64,000 nt of DNA, taken from positions 1-64,000 of the forward strand of contig JAJRRA010000003.1 of assembly GCA_024279945.1 (NCBI GenBank). Direction: 5' to 3'. Origin of the DNA: Gammaproteobacteria bacterium (GTDB taxonomy: Bacteria > Pseudomonadota > Gammaproteobacteria > Xanthomonadales > SZUA-36). The position numbers and the translations under genes were made by a program. Below the pieces are notes generated by a model, which saw only the letters and a program-made list of their open reading frames with translations, did no database searches and had not been told where the DNA came from. Each line of letters begins with the position of its first letter. Position 1 is the stretch's first letter. Positions 37,783-46,789 of this stretch are shown piece by piece.

Positions 37783-37813
37783 AAAAAAAGAGAGGAGGCG
37801 TAAGCCTCCTCTC
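37783..37813 (-). terminator. Rho-independent terminator of the repeat-rich RNA
   Basis: On the minus strand a perfect 10-bp stem (GAGAGGAGGC / GCCTCCTCTC, loop TTAC) is followed by seven T residues. The plus strand has no T-tract after the stem, so it ends transcription travelling from 38.7 kb toward mlaF. Confidence 0.92.
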
Positions 37814-38100
37814 CGTAGAAGTATCGGAACTCCGCTGATGGTGGACTACAGATCCTCCTGGGCCTTTCCAACTTCACCGGCTCTCAGCTCTCTGCTGCTG
37901 GCCTCCGGTCACGGGGCTTCTTTCCCGTGTTTCTTTATTGACGCTAAGTAGCGACATCTCTCAGCCTTTCGGTTCCACTGGCTTGCGCCTGTTTCCCCGT
38001 CGGCTTCCTGGACTCTCGTCCTTTCCACCTGTCGGTCCTTCCGGCTTGCGCTTTCCGGTCCGGTGGTTGTCAGTTGCCGAAGCTTCTTCCAACCTTTAGA

Positions 38101-38236
38101 TCTTTCTGAGCCGAAGCCCTTTCCGGTTTTCCAATCTTTCTGAGCCGAAGCCCTTTCTGGTTTTCCAATCTTTCTGAGCCGAAGCCCTTTCCGGTTTTCC
38201 AATCTTCCTGAGCCGAAGCCCTTTCCGATCTTCCTT
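38101..38236. repeat. 34-bp tandem repeat, four units
   Basis: Units begin at 38101, 38135, 38169 and 38203 with TCTTTCTGAGCCGAAGCCC or one-base variants (plus strand). On the minus strand each gives a GGAAAGGGCUUCGGCUCAG hairpin and a GGAAAACC linker. Two diverged 34-bp units recur at 38401 and 38435. Units are directly adjacent, without spacers. Confidence 0.9.
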
Positions 38237-38400
38237 CCTTCCTGAGTCCTAACCTGGGCCGAAACCTGGGATAAAACCCCTTTCGATCTTCTTTCCTTCC
38301 TGAGTCTTAACCTGAGCCGAAGCCTGGGATAAAACCCCTTCCGATCTTCCTTCCTTCCTGAGTCTTAGCCTGGGCCGAAGCCCGGAATAAAACCCTTTCC
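38227..38400. repeat. 58-bp tandem repeat, three units
   Basis: Units begin with GATCTTC at 38227, 38285 and 38343, exactly 58 bp apart. Each is a 34-bp-type unit expanded by 24 bp that adds a second GG/CC hairpin and extra CTTCC triplets (GGAAG on the RNA strand). Substitutions often preserve stem pairing. Confidence 0.88.
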
Positions 38401-38689
38401 GATCTTTCGATCTTCCTGAGCCGAAGCTCTTTCCGATCTTTCGACTTTCCTGAACCTGAGTTCGTTCCAGTCTGTGGCATATCGAGACTTACACCTCTTG
38501 GCGTCTATCTCAAGGGATCGCGTTCTCCCTCTCGAGTCACCCTTATCAGTGGTACGACCGGCAATTACAGAGTCCGGTCTGGGTGACGTACTCAGTACCA
38601 CCTGAGCACTTGTCCGCTTTTCTGTTGCCCTTCGCTGCCTTCCGGCGGGTCGGCCGTCCAGCTGATGGGCTTCTTCGAACGGGGGATTA

Positions 38690-38718
38690 AAACTACTCCC
38701 GCGCTCCGGTGTTGTCAA
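38690..38718 (-). promoter_or_regulatory. Sigma-70-type promoter of the repeat-rich RNA
   Basis: On the minus strand TTGACA (38718-38713), a 17-bp GC-rich spacer and TAGTTT (38695-38690) form a promoter with a perfect -35 and a weak -10. AT-rich sequence lies upstream, as in stable-RNA promoters. No GacA/UvrY-type TGTAAG palindrome is visible upstream. Predicted start is about 38683. Confidence 0.6.
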
Positions 38719-39002
38719 CGGCAAATATTTCATAGTTATCGGGCATTTCTCAAGGTTAGTCTCAGGTGAAATTTCCAAGTTGCTGAATAGCATAAGAACC
38801 TGCAAGTTTGGCAAAATATTTTTTTGCGATGAAGCGAATTTGTTGCGAGTAAGCGAATCTATTTTCTTCGGGAATGTTGAAAAGTAGAATGACAAGGTTC
38901 TGAAAATCAGAGTTTGCGAAAAGGCTGATATTATTGTTTCCGTTACTGGGTATTGCCATTATCCTGTTACCCAGGGAGCAGTACGGGATGAGAGTTGAGT
39001 AG

Positions 39003-40601
39003 ATGATTTCAGGGGCTGCAAATTTTAATTATTTGAATATAATAGTAATTATATGTTTTTCCGTGCTTGTGCTGGTCGCATGCGGTGAGCGGGATACTGC
39101 GGCAACCCATGCGCCTGAGGAGCAGGCACTGGTGGCGACAACTGAAGCTTCGGTCGAAGTCTCAGGTCAATCAGGGGCGGAAGCCCCGGCAAACGGGGCA
39201 GTGCAGGCCCCGGCATCCTCCGATGAGCAACAGGCTGCTCAGTTTAATCTGCTTTCCCGTCGTTGGGTCGGCGACCTTGATGCCATGGAGCAAGAGCGCG
39301 TCATTCGCGTACTGACGGTCTACGGCCTGGGGCGTTATTTTCTGGACGGGCCGGAGGAGAAAGGTCTGACCTATGAATTGCTCAAAATGTTCGAGGACTT
39401 CATTAACCAGCGCCTGGGAAGGAAGCATCTGCGGGTTCATGTGATCTTTATACCTGTTGCCAGGGATGAGCTGATTCCCGGCCTGATCGCAGGCCGTGGA
39501 GATATCGCAGCAGCCGGCCTGACCATCACTCCGGAACGTGAAGAGCTGATTGATTTCACTGAGCCGGTGAGCAGGACGCTATCAGAAATCCTGGTCACCG
39601 GACCTTCGGCGCCGGCGCTTAATATCATTGAGGATCTGGCGGGGAAAACTGTCTTTGCACGCGCATCCAGCAGCTATCGTTCCAGCCTGGATCGGTTGAA
39701 CCGGCGATTCAGGCAGGAATCCAGAGATGAAATTGTGGTCGGGGATATCTCTGAATTGCTCGAAGATGAAGATCTCCTGGAAATGGTTAATGCGGGTCTG
39801 CTTGACTGGGTGGTTGTCGATGATTACAAAGCATTAATCTGGGCTGATATTTTTTCAGGTCTGACCGTGCGCGAAGACATTGTTTTGCGTAAGGGTGGAC
39901 AAATAGCCATGGCAATCCGTAAAAATAGCCCGACACTCATGGCGGCCCTGAACGAGTTTCTCCGCTCTCACCGCCAGGGGACTTTGCAAGGCAATATCCT
40001 GATTAACCGGTATCTCAAGAATTTTGATTGGGCAAAAAATGCTTTGAGTGGTGGGGATTACCAGCGATTCCAGGGCGTGGAAGATATCTTCCGGAGCTAT
40101 GGTGAACAGTATGGGGTGGATTACCTGATGGTCGCGGCACAGGGCTATCAGGAGTCCCGCCTGGACCAGAATGCGCGGAGCCGGGCGGGTGCTGTCGGCA
40201 TCATGCAGTTGCTGCCAAGCACCGCGAAGGACCCGAATGTTGGCATTCCGGATATCTTCAATGCCGATTCCAATATCCATGCTGGCATCAAGTATCTTGA
40301 TTTCATCCGCAAACGCTACTTTTCAGATCCTGAAATGGATCGGTTCAACCAAACCATGTTCGCCTTTGCAGCCTACAATGCCGGCCCGTCACGGATCAGA
40401 AAGTTGCGGGTCAGGGCGGAGCAGCAGGGATACGACCCGAATAAATGGTTCGATAATGTCGAGGTGATAGCAGCACAGGAAATCGGCCAGGAAACGGTTC
40501 AATACGTGGCCAATATTCTCAAGTACTACATCGCTTATCGACTCAGCGCGCAACAGCAGGCTCGAAGGGCGCGGGACCGCCTGAGTCATGGTGTGGATTA
40601 G
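39003..40601 (+). CDS. mltF: MltF-like lytic transglycosylase with solute-binding domain
   Basis: MltF cleaves peptidoglycan glycan strands at the outer membrane and is regulated by an ABC-type binding domain. The 532-residue protein has a lipobox (LVAC, about residue 27), a family-3 solute-binding domain (about 90-330, with DIAAAGLTITPEREELIDFTEP), and a C-terminal SLT domain (about 345-500). In the latter the catalytic Glu sits in QGYQESRLDQNARSRAGAVGIMQL. A disordered Ala/Glu-rich linker follows the lipobox. The 300 bp upstream is AT-rich and shared with the divergent noncoding RNA promoter. Confidence 0.92.
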   Translation: MISGAANFNYLNIIVIICFSVLVLVACGERDTAATHAPEEQALVATTEASVEVSGQSGAEAPANGAVQAPASSDEQQAAQFNLLSRRWVGDLDAMEQERVIRVLTVYGLGRYFLDGPEEKGLTYELLKMFEDFINQRLGRKHLRVHVIFIPVARDELIPGLIAGRGDIAAAGLTITPEREELIDFTEPVSRTLSEILVTGPSAPALNIIEDLAGKTVFARASSSYRSSLDRLNRRFRQESRDEIVVGDISELLEDEDLLEMVNAGLLDWVVVDDYKALIWADIFSGLTVREDIVLRKGGQIAMAIRKNSPTLMAALNEFLRSHRQGTLQGNILINRYLKNFDWAKNALSGGDYQRFQGVEDIFRSYGEQYGVDYLMVAAQGYQESRLDQNARSRAGAVGIMQLLPSTAKDPNVGIPDIFNADSNIHAGIKYLDFIRKRYFSDPEMDRFNQTMFAFAAYNAGPSRIRKLRVRAEQQGYDPNKWFDNVEVIAAQEIGQETVQYVANILKYYIAYRLSAQQQARRARDRLSHGVD

Positions 40602-40697
40602 TCCGTTCAGATAGAGCAAACTTCTGAGCTTCTGATTGAATCAAGCCATGGAGTCCTCAATATTAAACCCACCACAAAACGAAACGAGGTTTGAACC

Positions 40698-41099
40698 ATG
40701 TCAGGAATGGCCTACGACATAAAGCTTGATACATCCTATAGTGAATCCCTGGAGCGCGTGATCGCGGCGCTCAAAGACGAGGGCTTTGGGGTTCTCACCC
40801 GCATTGATGTCCACGATGCATTCAAAGAAAAACTAGGCGTTGATTTCCGCCACTACACCATCCTGGGCGCCTGCAATCCACCGTTGGCGCACCGGGCTCT
40901 CAGTGCTCGCCCCGATGCGGGCCTGATGTTGCCCTGCAACGTGGTAGTCGAAGAGGACGATGGCGGTACGCTGGTGCGCATCGTGGACGCGGCTGCAATG
41001 ATGCAGGCAGGAGGCCTTGACGGAGACCCGGTGTTGAAGGAAGTCGGTAGTGAGGCCGAAGCACGTCTGAAACGGGTTGCTGAAGCACTTGAAGGCTGA
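40698..41099 (+). CDS. DUF302 protein
   Basis: The 133-residue cytoplasmic protein matches DUF302: YSESLERVIAALKDEGFGVLTRIDVHDAFKEKLGVDFRHYTILGACNPPLAHRAL and a VRIVDAAAMM end. The single conserved cysteine in GACNP is typical. The family forms small dimeric alpha/beta proteins of unknown role, often near redox or sulfur genes. CGAGG precedes the ATG. A palindrome follows and probably ends transcription. Confidence 0.88.
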   Translation: MSGMAYDIKLDTSYSESLERVIAALKDEGFGVLTRIDVHDAFKEKLGVDFRHYTILGACNPPLAHRALSARPDAGLMLPCNVVVEEDDGGTLVRIVDAAAMMQAGGLDGDPVLKEVGSEAEARLKRVAEALEG

Positions 41100-41137
41100 G
41101 ATGCCTGGTGTAGTGTCAAGCCTGAATTGCCGCGGGG

Positions 41138-41174
41138 GCCCGAATTCGGTTTAAGCACTCACCGAATTCGGGGC
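41138..41174. terminator. Inverted repeat between convergent genes
   Basis: GCCCGAATTCGGT and ACCGAATTCGGGGC form a 13-bp near-perfect stem around a 10-base loop between the ends of the DUF302 and DUF885 genes. There is no long T-tract, so a structural 3'-end hairpin or factor-assisted terminator fits best. Confidence 0.6.
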
Positions 41175-41187
41175 TGCGTGGAGCTTG

Positions 41188-42975
41188 TTATGGTGTCGTG
41201 GTTGCGGCCTCGGCCGGCACAAAATCTTGCAGTACTGCCTGGCGTAGAATATCGGGTGGCAACAGCCCCTGGGCAAGCACGAAATCGTGGAATCTGAGTT
41301 GATCGAAACGATCACGCAGGATCAGTTCAACCTCGGTGCGCAGTCGCATCATGTTCATGTAGCCGTAATAATAGGACGTTGCCTGGCCGGGTGCACGGAA
41401 GGTGTAGCGGTCGACTTCGGAGCGGGCCATCGGCTCTGACAGAACCACATCGTTCATGATGAAGTTCAGTGCCTGTTCAGGCTCGATCTGGCCAAGGTTT
41501 AGCATCGGGTCGAGAAAAGCCCGCGCCGCACGCATCATTCTTGCCTGCAATGAAAACAACTGGCCTTCCAGTGGCAGGTATTGTTTCATCACGGCTTCAG
41601 CGTAAAGGGCCCAGCCTTCCACATTGGCGCTGTTGAACGCGTAGATGATACGCGCCTGTGATATACCAGACTCGATCATTGAGGCAAACTGCAGTTCGTG
41701 GCCGGGCCGGGCCTCGTGAACCGTGAGTGACCAGGTGCCGGCCTGGTGGCCCCAGTCATCCATTTTCGCTTCACCTTCTTTCGCGGTCGGGTTGCTGGTA
41801 ACCAGTACAAATTCTGCGGGCTGCCCGGTATTGCCAATCAGTTGCGGGGTGCTCAGGAACGGGGCGGGGATGGCGGAAGATTCTGCTTCGGTGGCCAGTC
41901 GGATCACCACATCGCGTTCAGGCAGGCTGATGATGTGGTTCTCCTCGATAATTTTTTCCAGGGTCTTGAGGCGGTCACGGTAGAAAGGCATCAACTCGGC
42001 GGGCGGGATCTGCTCCTTCTTCAGTTCCCGGATAACATCCCGGTAATCTGCTGATGGCAGTTTGCGCTCCTTTGCAATCAGTCTTGCGATTGTCTGCATT
42101 TCATTTTTGATTTCTCCAAACCCCAGTTGTGCCGCACGTATCAGGTCCTGCGGGTCCATATCCACGCCAAAATTTTTCAACTCGTTGGCATAAATCTCCT
42201 TCGGTAGTTGATGGTTCGGGCGCGAACGAGACACCATTTCCTTCTTCAACCAGACCGCGTAGTCATTGAGTTGTTCCTGTAACGTGGCGAGATCATCTTC
42301 CCAGCCCTCAAGGCCAGAATCAGCGAAGAGCTTCTCCAGGCCTGCACCGTACCGCTCAACGTTCCCGAGATCGGTTTCAAGTTCACCGGCATAAGGTCCC
42401 ACCAGTCCGGGTACATTGAAACGTTCGGTAGTCCGCGCTTTGGCCAGTTCGGTCAGTGGCGTATGTTTTTTGTCCTTTCCCGTGTATTTCCTGAGGCGCT
42501 CAAGGGCTGCCGGGTAGCGGGCGGAAGCAACACGGGGGTCCAGCAGTCCCCTGAATCCATAGAATAGGGTCTGCGAGAGATTGTAGTAGGGCAGCATGAG
42601 GCGGCGCTCAAGCTCCGCCGTCTCGTACTGATCCTGCAGGGACTTGATCAGGATTTTCATATCCTGGATCACTTTGGGGTTATCTGCTGATTGAAGCTGT
42701 TCCCTGACTTGGGTGATTAACTCCTGCGTGTGGGACTGCGAGCGCTGATAAATACCGTCCTCGAGGTCGAAGATCTCCCCGTCATATTTCTCGATGCCCA
42801 GGTTGGCAAAAGCTTCTGGTGTAAATTTGGCCTGCGCTTCCATCACCATCATGGTGGTGGCGTTGCTTTCCTCTACCCAGCTCTGCTCAGCCCCGTTGTC
42901 ACTGGCCAGGGTAGGGCCTGAAGTGATGAGGCTGGTGGCTGCGAACAGGCAGAGAAACTCGATACGGACTTTCAT
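41188..42975 (-). CDS. DUF885-family exported metallopeptidase-like protein
   Basis: The 595-residue protein starts with a signal peptide (residues 1-25, ending TLAS). Its zinc-type motif HEARPGHELQF lies at about residue 423, with a downstream glutamate (NVEGWALYAE), as in DUF885 proteins, which resemble M32/M3-like gluzincins. Other family blocks are RSRPNHQLPKEIYANELKNFGVD and TFRAPGQATSYYYGYMNMMRLR. A periplasmic peptidase is the likely role; substrate unknown. Confidence 0.88.
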   Translation of the reverse strand: MKVRIEFLCLFAATSLITSGPTLASDNGAEQSWVEESNATTMMVMEAQAKFTPEAFANLGIEKYDGEIFDLEDGIYQRSQSHTQELITQVREQLQSADNPKVIQDMKILIKSLQDQYETAELERRLMLPYYNLSQTLFYGFRGLLDPRVASARYPAALERLRKYTGKDKKHTPLTELAKARTTERFNVPGLVGPYAGELETDLGNVERYGAGLEKLFADSGLEGWEDDLATLQEQLNDYAVWLKKEMVSRSRPNHQLPKEIYANELKNFGVDMDPQDLIRAAQLGFGEIKNEMQTIARLIAKERKLPSADYRDVIRELKKEQIPPAELMPFYRDRLKTLEKIIEENHIISLPERDVVIRLATEAESSAIPAPFLSTPQLIGNTGQPAEFVLVTSNPTAKEGEAKMDDWGHQAGTWSLTVHEARPGHELQFASMIESGISQARIIYAFNSANVEGWALYAEAVMKQYLPLEGQLFSLQARMMRAARAFLDPMLNLGQIEPEQALNFIMNDVVLSEPMARSEVDRYTFRAPGQATSYYYGYMNMMRLRTEVELILRDRFDQLRFHDFVLAQGLLPPDILRQAVLQDFVPAEAATTTP

Positions 42976-43125
42976 GGGCTTTCCTCATGACGAATACAGA
43001 ATGTATGGGGAAACTAAATGAAACCGGACCATTAGTCCCGTGGCATTAGTCATGCCCGGATGAAATGAGCTGGCTGGTCACTCACCAGCGAGCCCCTGCA
43101 GGGGGCCGCTGCTATGAGTTTGATT

Positions 43126-44601
43126 TTAAGCCCGGAACAGGGTGCTGAAATTAACACCCGGTTCAAGTCCGGAAAAAGCAGTATCAGGAAATACCACGGC
43201 ACCGGCGCCCGGCCGGGACCAGTTGGTGGCTGCTTCCAGAATTCGTTCGGTGGAAGTCAGGCCTTCGATATCTGCCCCTGGTGTTTGCAGCGGCACATTG
43301 CCATCGGCGTCCGGTTGGGCCTCACGATCCGGGAACATTTCGCCATAAACTCCGCCCCGGACTGCTTCACCGATCACCATTGTGTAGGTGCCCCTGCCGT
43401 GATCGGTGCCTGCAGCGCCATTAGCGACGATCTGGCGACCGAAATCACTGGCCAGATAGAAAACAAGCTGGCTGGAGGCAGGCCGATCAATCCAGGGCAG
43501 GTTCTCGATTGCGCTCATGGCGGTGGCCAGGCCGGCATCTTCGCCAAACAGGTCCTGCAGGTTGGCGCCAATTTCTGCCGCCTCGTTATTGTGTGTATCC
43601 CAGCCACCGTATTTCATCGAAACGACACCGAGTTTGAGTGCATCCGGCACCTGGCATACATCGAACAGGTTGCGGCACTGCTGGGCGAACTCCGGTGAAC
43701 TGAGGCCCAGGTTGGCGAGCTCATCGGGCAGGGGCTGGCAGGCTTCCAGGCGGGCTTCAACGGTCGCGCCGAAAGCACGCAGGGCTGAGTTGTGCTGAAA
43801 GAATATGTGGTAGGGCCAGTCAGCCGACTTTTCTGCCGCGACTTCCTGGCCGCGGGCTGCATAGTAAGAGCCGAGCGCGCGAGCGAGGATACTTCGCCTG
43901 GAGGCAGGGGAGTTGTCGTCTGGACCGGCCAGTGAAATATCCCGCATGTCCTGGGCGTGCACGACCTGGTCGAGGCGTGCACCGGGTACAGAGCCTTTGT
44001 TAAAGGTTGAAATTTCACTCCCTAGTTCCACGCTGTTGGCGCCGTCACCAAGGAATTCAACCAATCTGCCTCCCCAGCCTGCCCGTTCAAAGTTTAGGAC
44101 ATCAAGGTCAGGTTCGCCGACATCAGCATTCAATATGGACTGGTCATGCCGCCGGTTACGCGAACAGTAGGCATTGGCTACCACGGCCACCCGCCCCAGT
44201 TCGAATTGTTCTTTCAGCCATGCAGCACGGCGGTAGATTCCAAACTGGAAACCAGTGGCCGGATCCGTGGCCAGCAGGTATTCGCTATCGAACATCTCCT
44301 GGTAGTTTCCGTATCCTGATTCGTACAGAGGACGGCGTGCCGTCCATGCAAGATCCCGGTAGCTGCTGTTTGGATGATTGGGAGCCGGCATAAACAGGAA
44401 GCGCAAATCAGCACCACCCTGTAACATCAGGTTAACCAGTGTTCTTGGCGCATCCACCACCTGGCACTCCATGGCTAGCGCGCTTAGCGGGATACTGGAC
44501 GAGGCGCCAACAGCCACGGCTGCAAGAATCGATTTTCTCAGGAAATTCCTGCGGTCCATGGAGATTTGATCCGGAAAAAAATGTGCTTTGCGATTTTTCA
44601 T
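43126..44601 (-). CDS. DUF1501 protein with Tat signal
   Basis: The 491-residue protein has a twin-arginine signal (MDRRNFLRKSILAAVAVGASS at residues 15-35), so it is exported folded. DUF1501 blocks include LVNLMLQGGADLRFLFMPAP, KLGVVSMKYGGWDTHNN, and FYLASDFGRQIVANGAAGTDHGRG, which resemble sulfatase/phosphatase-like folds. An ATGA overlap with the upstream gene and a perfect AGGAGG eight bases before ATG 44601 fix the start. It always pairs with a DUF1800-type gene, as here. Function unknown. Confidence 0.88.
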   Translation of the reverse strand: MKNRKAHFFPDQISMDRRNFLRKSILAAVAVGASSSIPLSALAMECQVVDAPRTLVNLMLQGGADLRFLFMPAPNHPNSSYRDLAWTARRPLYESGYGNYQEMFDSEYLLATDPATGFQFGIYRRAAWLKEQFELGRVAVVANAYCSRNRRHDQSILNADVGEPDLDVLNFERAGWGGRLVEFLGDGANSVELGSEISTFNKGSVPGARLDQVVHAQDMRDISLAGPDDNSPASRRSILARALGSYYAARGQEVAAEKSADWPYHIFFQHNSALRAFGATVEARLEACQPLPDELANLGLSSPEFAQQCRNLFDVCQVPDALKLGVVSMKYGGWDTHNNEAAEIGANLQDLFGEDAGLATAMSAIENLPWIDRPASSQLVFYLASDFGRQIVANGAAGTDHGRGTYTMVIGEAVRGGVYGEMFPDREAQPDADGNVPLQTPGADIEGLTSTERILEAATNWSRPGAGAVVFPDTAFSGLEPGVNFSTLFRA

Positions 44602-46541
44602 TCTGTGGCGCCTCCTGTAGCAAAGGTGTAAGGAAGCATTGTGATGAAGTTGATTGCCATTCCCACTCTTAGCTGTTCGTCCGGGTTGGAAAAATTCATG
44701 GTCATGGCGGCGAGTTCCGTATCTACTTCGGCTGCAGGGCCCTCGACAATATCTGCTGAGCTGAATACTGCATCGAGATCCCCTCGATTGAAGACGGCTG
44801 CAAAGTCAAAGCCGGTAGCGAGCAGGGCGTGGATTTGTGCCCGCGCGATGGGGTCAAAATTTTCTCCACCGTCCGGGATAAATCGGTTCCACAGCCATTC
44901 GGCGACATCACCGACAATGTATTCACCGCTGGCATTGGCTGGGATGACAGTTCCCCAGTCTTTCTGCCACAATTTTGGCGCTCCATCAGGCTCCAGTCGA
45001 TAAGGTATTTCGGCAACCGCCAGGATATCGGGGTTTTCTACATTGGCACTCCATGCATTCTTGAACACGTAGCGGTCATTGGCCGCATCGGTACCGGTTT
45101 GTCCGCCGAATACATCCCGGATCGGTGCAAAAACGAGCGCACCCTGTTCATACATGCGTACTACGGGGCCGGCATAGAACGGCCGGGCGAAGGCCTCTTC
45201 ATTGTTCAGAATGCTTGCATTGTAGACAATGAGGTTGCGTTCAAACGCAGACCAGTATTTGAACCTGTCCGGGCTGTGAAACAGGGTGGACACGGCATAG
45301 GCCCGGATGAATTTGAGTAAATCGAAATCTGCGCTGGCCCATGCTGTCTGCAGGGCCAGGGCTTCTTCATCGGAAATCACATTGTCAGCCAGGGAACGAA
45401 TAATTTTCAGTGGTGTATTGGCCATGCTTTCGGGGTGTCTGGCGGCAATTTCGCTCAGGGCCCGGAGTTTGACCGGCGCAGTTCCGCCACAAATTTTTTC
45501 GTGGAGTATTTCGAGGCAACTAAGCGCGCCTATGCGGTAATTATAGTGTGCGGTGCGGTTATAAATCTGTCGGCCGCCGGGGTCGACATGGTCTGAAAAG
45601 TCAATCGGGGACAATAACCAGTCAAGGCGGCGTTCCGAGCCGAATCGATCCGGTTCCATATCCAGCATCATGCCGGTTAGCAGCAGGGCATTGTTTTCGA
45701 TGGTGACGCTTTCATGATAGTTCTCGTCCTCCTCGGTCGTGCCCTTGATACCGAACAGGAGTTGAAAGTATTCCCTTGCAAAGTCGTCATTGCCGTGGAA
45801 TTGGCCGTTGCGAGGGTCAACGTAATTGGTGAAGTGGCCATAAGCAAATGCCAGTGCGCCATTGGTGGCCGCGTTGTACATCAGGTCGATGAAGTTGCTG
45901 CCAGAAGCCAGTGCTGCGACCGTATCGTTGTAGTAATCCCGGGTCAGGGCGACACCGGCGTTTTGTATATGGATGGAGGCGTGGTAGTTGGTCAGGTAGA
46001 ACGCCATCTTGTGCAGGAACAGATTACAGCCACGGGTATACATGGCTCGCGACCAGACCAGAAACAGCCCGAGTTGGCTCAATTGCGTCTGGTCTTCATT
46101 GAGCAGGGAATAGTAGGGGCGGTCGGAAACCCGCAGGGGGTTTGCAGGATCATCCGAACTCCACAAGGCTTGCAGTTCGGTCAGGGACGTGCAGGCTCCA
46201 ACGGCAAGGGCGCCACTTCCCGATGAAGAAAGCTTGCGATTTCCCGGTCTGAAATTCAGCATTTGGGTAATTGCAACATTGGGTATCATGGATGCCCAGG
46301 TTTCTATCTGGGCATCATCAGCCTGTCCGCCAAAAGCAAAAGCCTGCAGGACACGTCGGACGGCTGTCGTGCTCCAGTCATTGGCAGATACCGTTTCGAG
46401 ACCTTTAAGCATGGTCCTGCCAGGCAGTGACCCAGGATCAGGCGGCTTGTCCGGGCCTGGGTCAGATTGTCCCCATGCGGTGGATCCTGCTAACAGGAAC
46501 AGAATGAAAATACTTGCGATTACTCTCTTGGGATACGGCAT
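44598..46541 (-). CDS. DUF1800-like exported protein, partner of DUF1501
   Basis: The 647-residue protein begins at ATG 46541 (AGAGGAAA upstream) with a signal peptide ending AWGQ and a proline-rich linker. The DUF1800 core is recognisable but divergent: HGNDDFAREYFQLLFGI, NNALLLTGMMLD, and AYAVSTLFHSPDRFKYWS. DUF1800/DUF1501 pairs are frequent in Planctomycetes and scattered in marine gammaproteobacteria; the role is undefined, possibly in the envelope. It overlaps the DUF1501 gene by four bases. Confidence 0.78.
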   Translation of the reverse strand: MPYPKRVIASIFILFLLAGSTAWGQSDPGPDKPPDPGSLPGRTMLKGLETVSANDWSTTAVRRVLQAFAFGGQADDAQIETWASMIPNVAITQMLNFRPGNRKLSSSGSGALAVGACTSLTELQALWSSDDPANPLRVSDRPYYSLLNEDQTQLSQLGLFLVWSRAMYTRGCNLFLHKMAFYLTNYHASIHIQNAGVALTRDYYNDTVAALASGSNFIDLMYNAATNGALAFAYGHFTNYVDPRNGQFHGNDDFAREYFQLLFGIKGTTEEDENYHESVTIENNALLLTGMMLDMEPDRFGSERRLDWLLSPIDFSDHVDPGGRQIYNRTAHYNYRIGALSCLEILHEKICGGTAPVKLRALSEIAARHPESMANTPLKIIRSLADNVISDEEALALQTAWASADFDLLKFIRAYAVSTLFHSPDRFKYWSAFERNLIVYNASILNNEEAFARPFYAGPVVRMYEQGALVFAPIRDVFGGQTGTDAANDRYVFKNAWSANVENPDILAVAEIPYRLEPDGAPKLWQKDWGTVIPANASGEYIVGDVAEWLWNRFIPDGGENFDPIARAQIHALLATGFDFAAVFNRGDLDAVFSSADIVEGPAAEVDTELAAMTMNFSNPDEQLRVGMAINFITMLPYTFATGGATE

Positions 46542-46789
46542 TTTATTTCCTCTGCGATGACTCACTGGAGCCAATTAGGCAATTTGGTACGGTCAATGCT
46601 ACAGCGCGAGTTTGTCCTGAAGATGAAGAAAATGTGTACATTGGGTAAATGCCGGTAAACAGATTCTGATTGTTCTGACCGCAATTACCTTGACCATCAT
46701 AGCAAGTGTATTGTTCAATCCGGTATTCCCGACCTGAGCTCCTACGTGCTCAGCAATGAGGCTTGAACCCGGACGAGGATTCCCCAATC

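Larger units (their letters stand above)
37783..38683 (-). ncRNA. GGA-rich, UUCG-hairpin repeat RNA (candidate CsrA-type sponge)
   Basis: No convincing protein is encoded in this 1.3-kb gap. The minus strand carries a TTGACA promoter, about 900 nt of purine-rich sequence and a strong terminator. I counted about 45 GGA triplets. Repeated units alternate GGA-bearing linkers (GGAAGGAAGGAAG) with short stems closed by UUCG or GNRA loops (GGGCUUCGGCCC, GGACGAGAGUCC, GGCGCAAGCC) and a 5' branched stem (GUGGUAC with GUACCAC). Multiple GGA sites between hairpins are the hallmark of CsrB/RsmZ RNAs that titrate CsrA, but this one is two to three times longer and modular. A different large structured RNA remains possible. 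Confidence 0.6.

Noticed and set aside
37909-38202. Open frame of 97 codons with KGLRLRKIGKPE-like repeats
   Set aside because: It is the repeat unit read in frame; no ribosome site and no signal or fold.
38101-38400. Possible CRISPR array
   Set aside because: Units are directly adjacent with no unique spacers, two different periods occur, and no cas gene is present.
38365-38895. Open frame of 176 codons on the minus strand across the repeat RNA
   Set aside because: The protein is low-complexity, rich in Arg/Lys/Ser from GGA repeats, shows no domain, and spans the RNA promoter; hairpin structure explains the sequence better.
38719-39002. GacA/UvrY binding palindrome upstream of the repeat RNA
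   Set aside because: No TGTAAG-N-CTTACA-like sequence was found, so control by the usual CsrB activator is unsupported.
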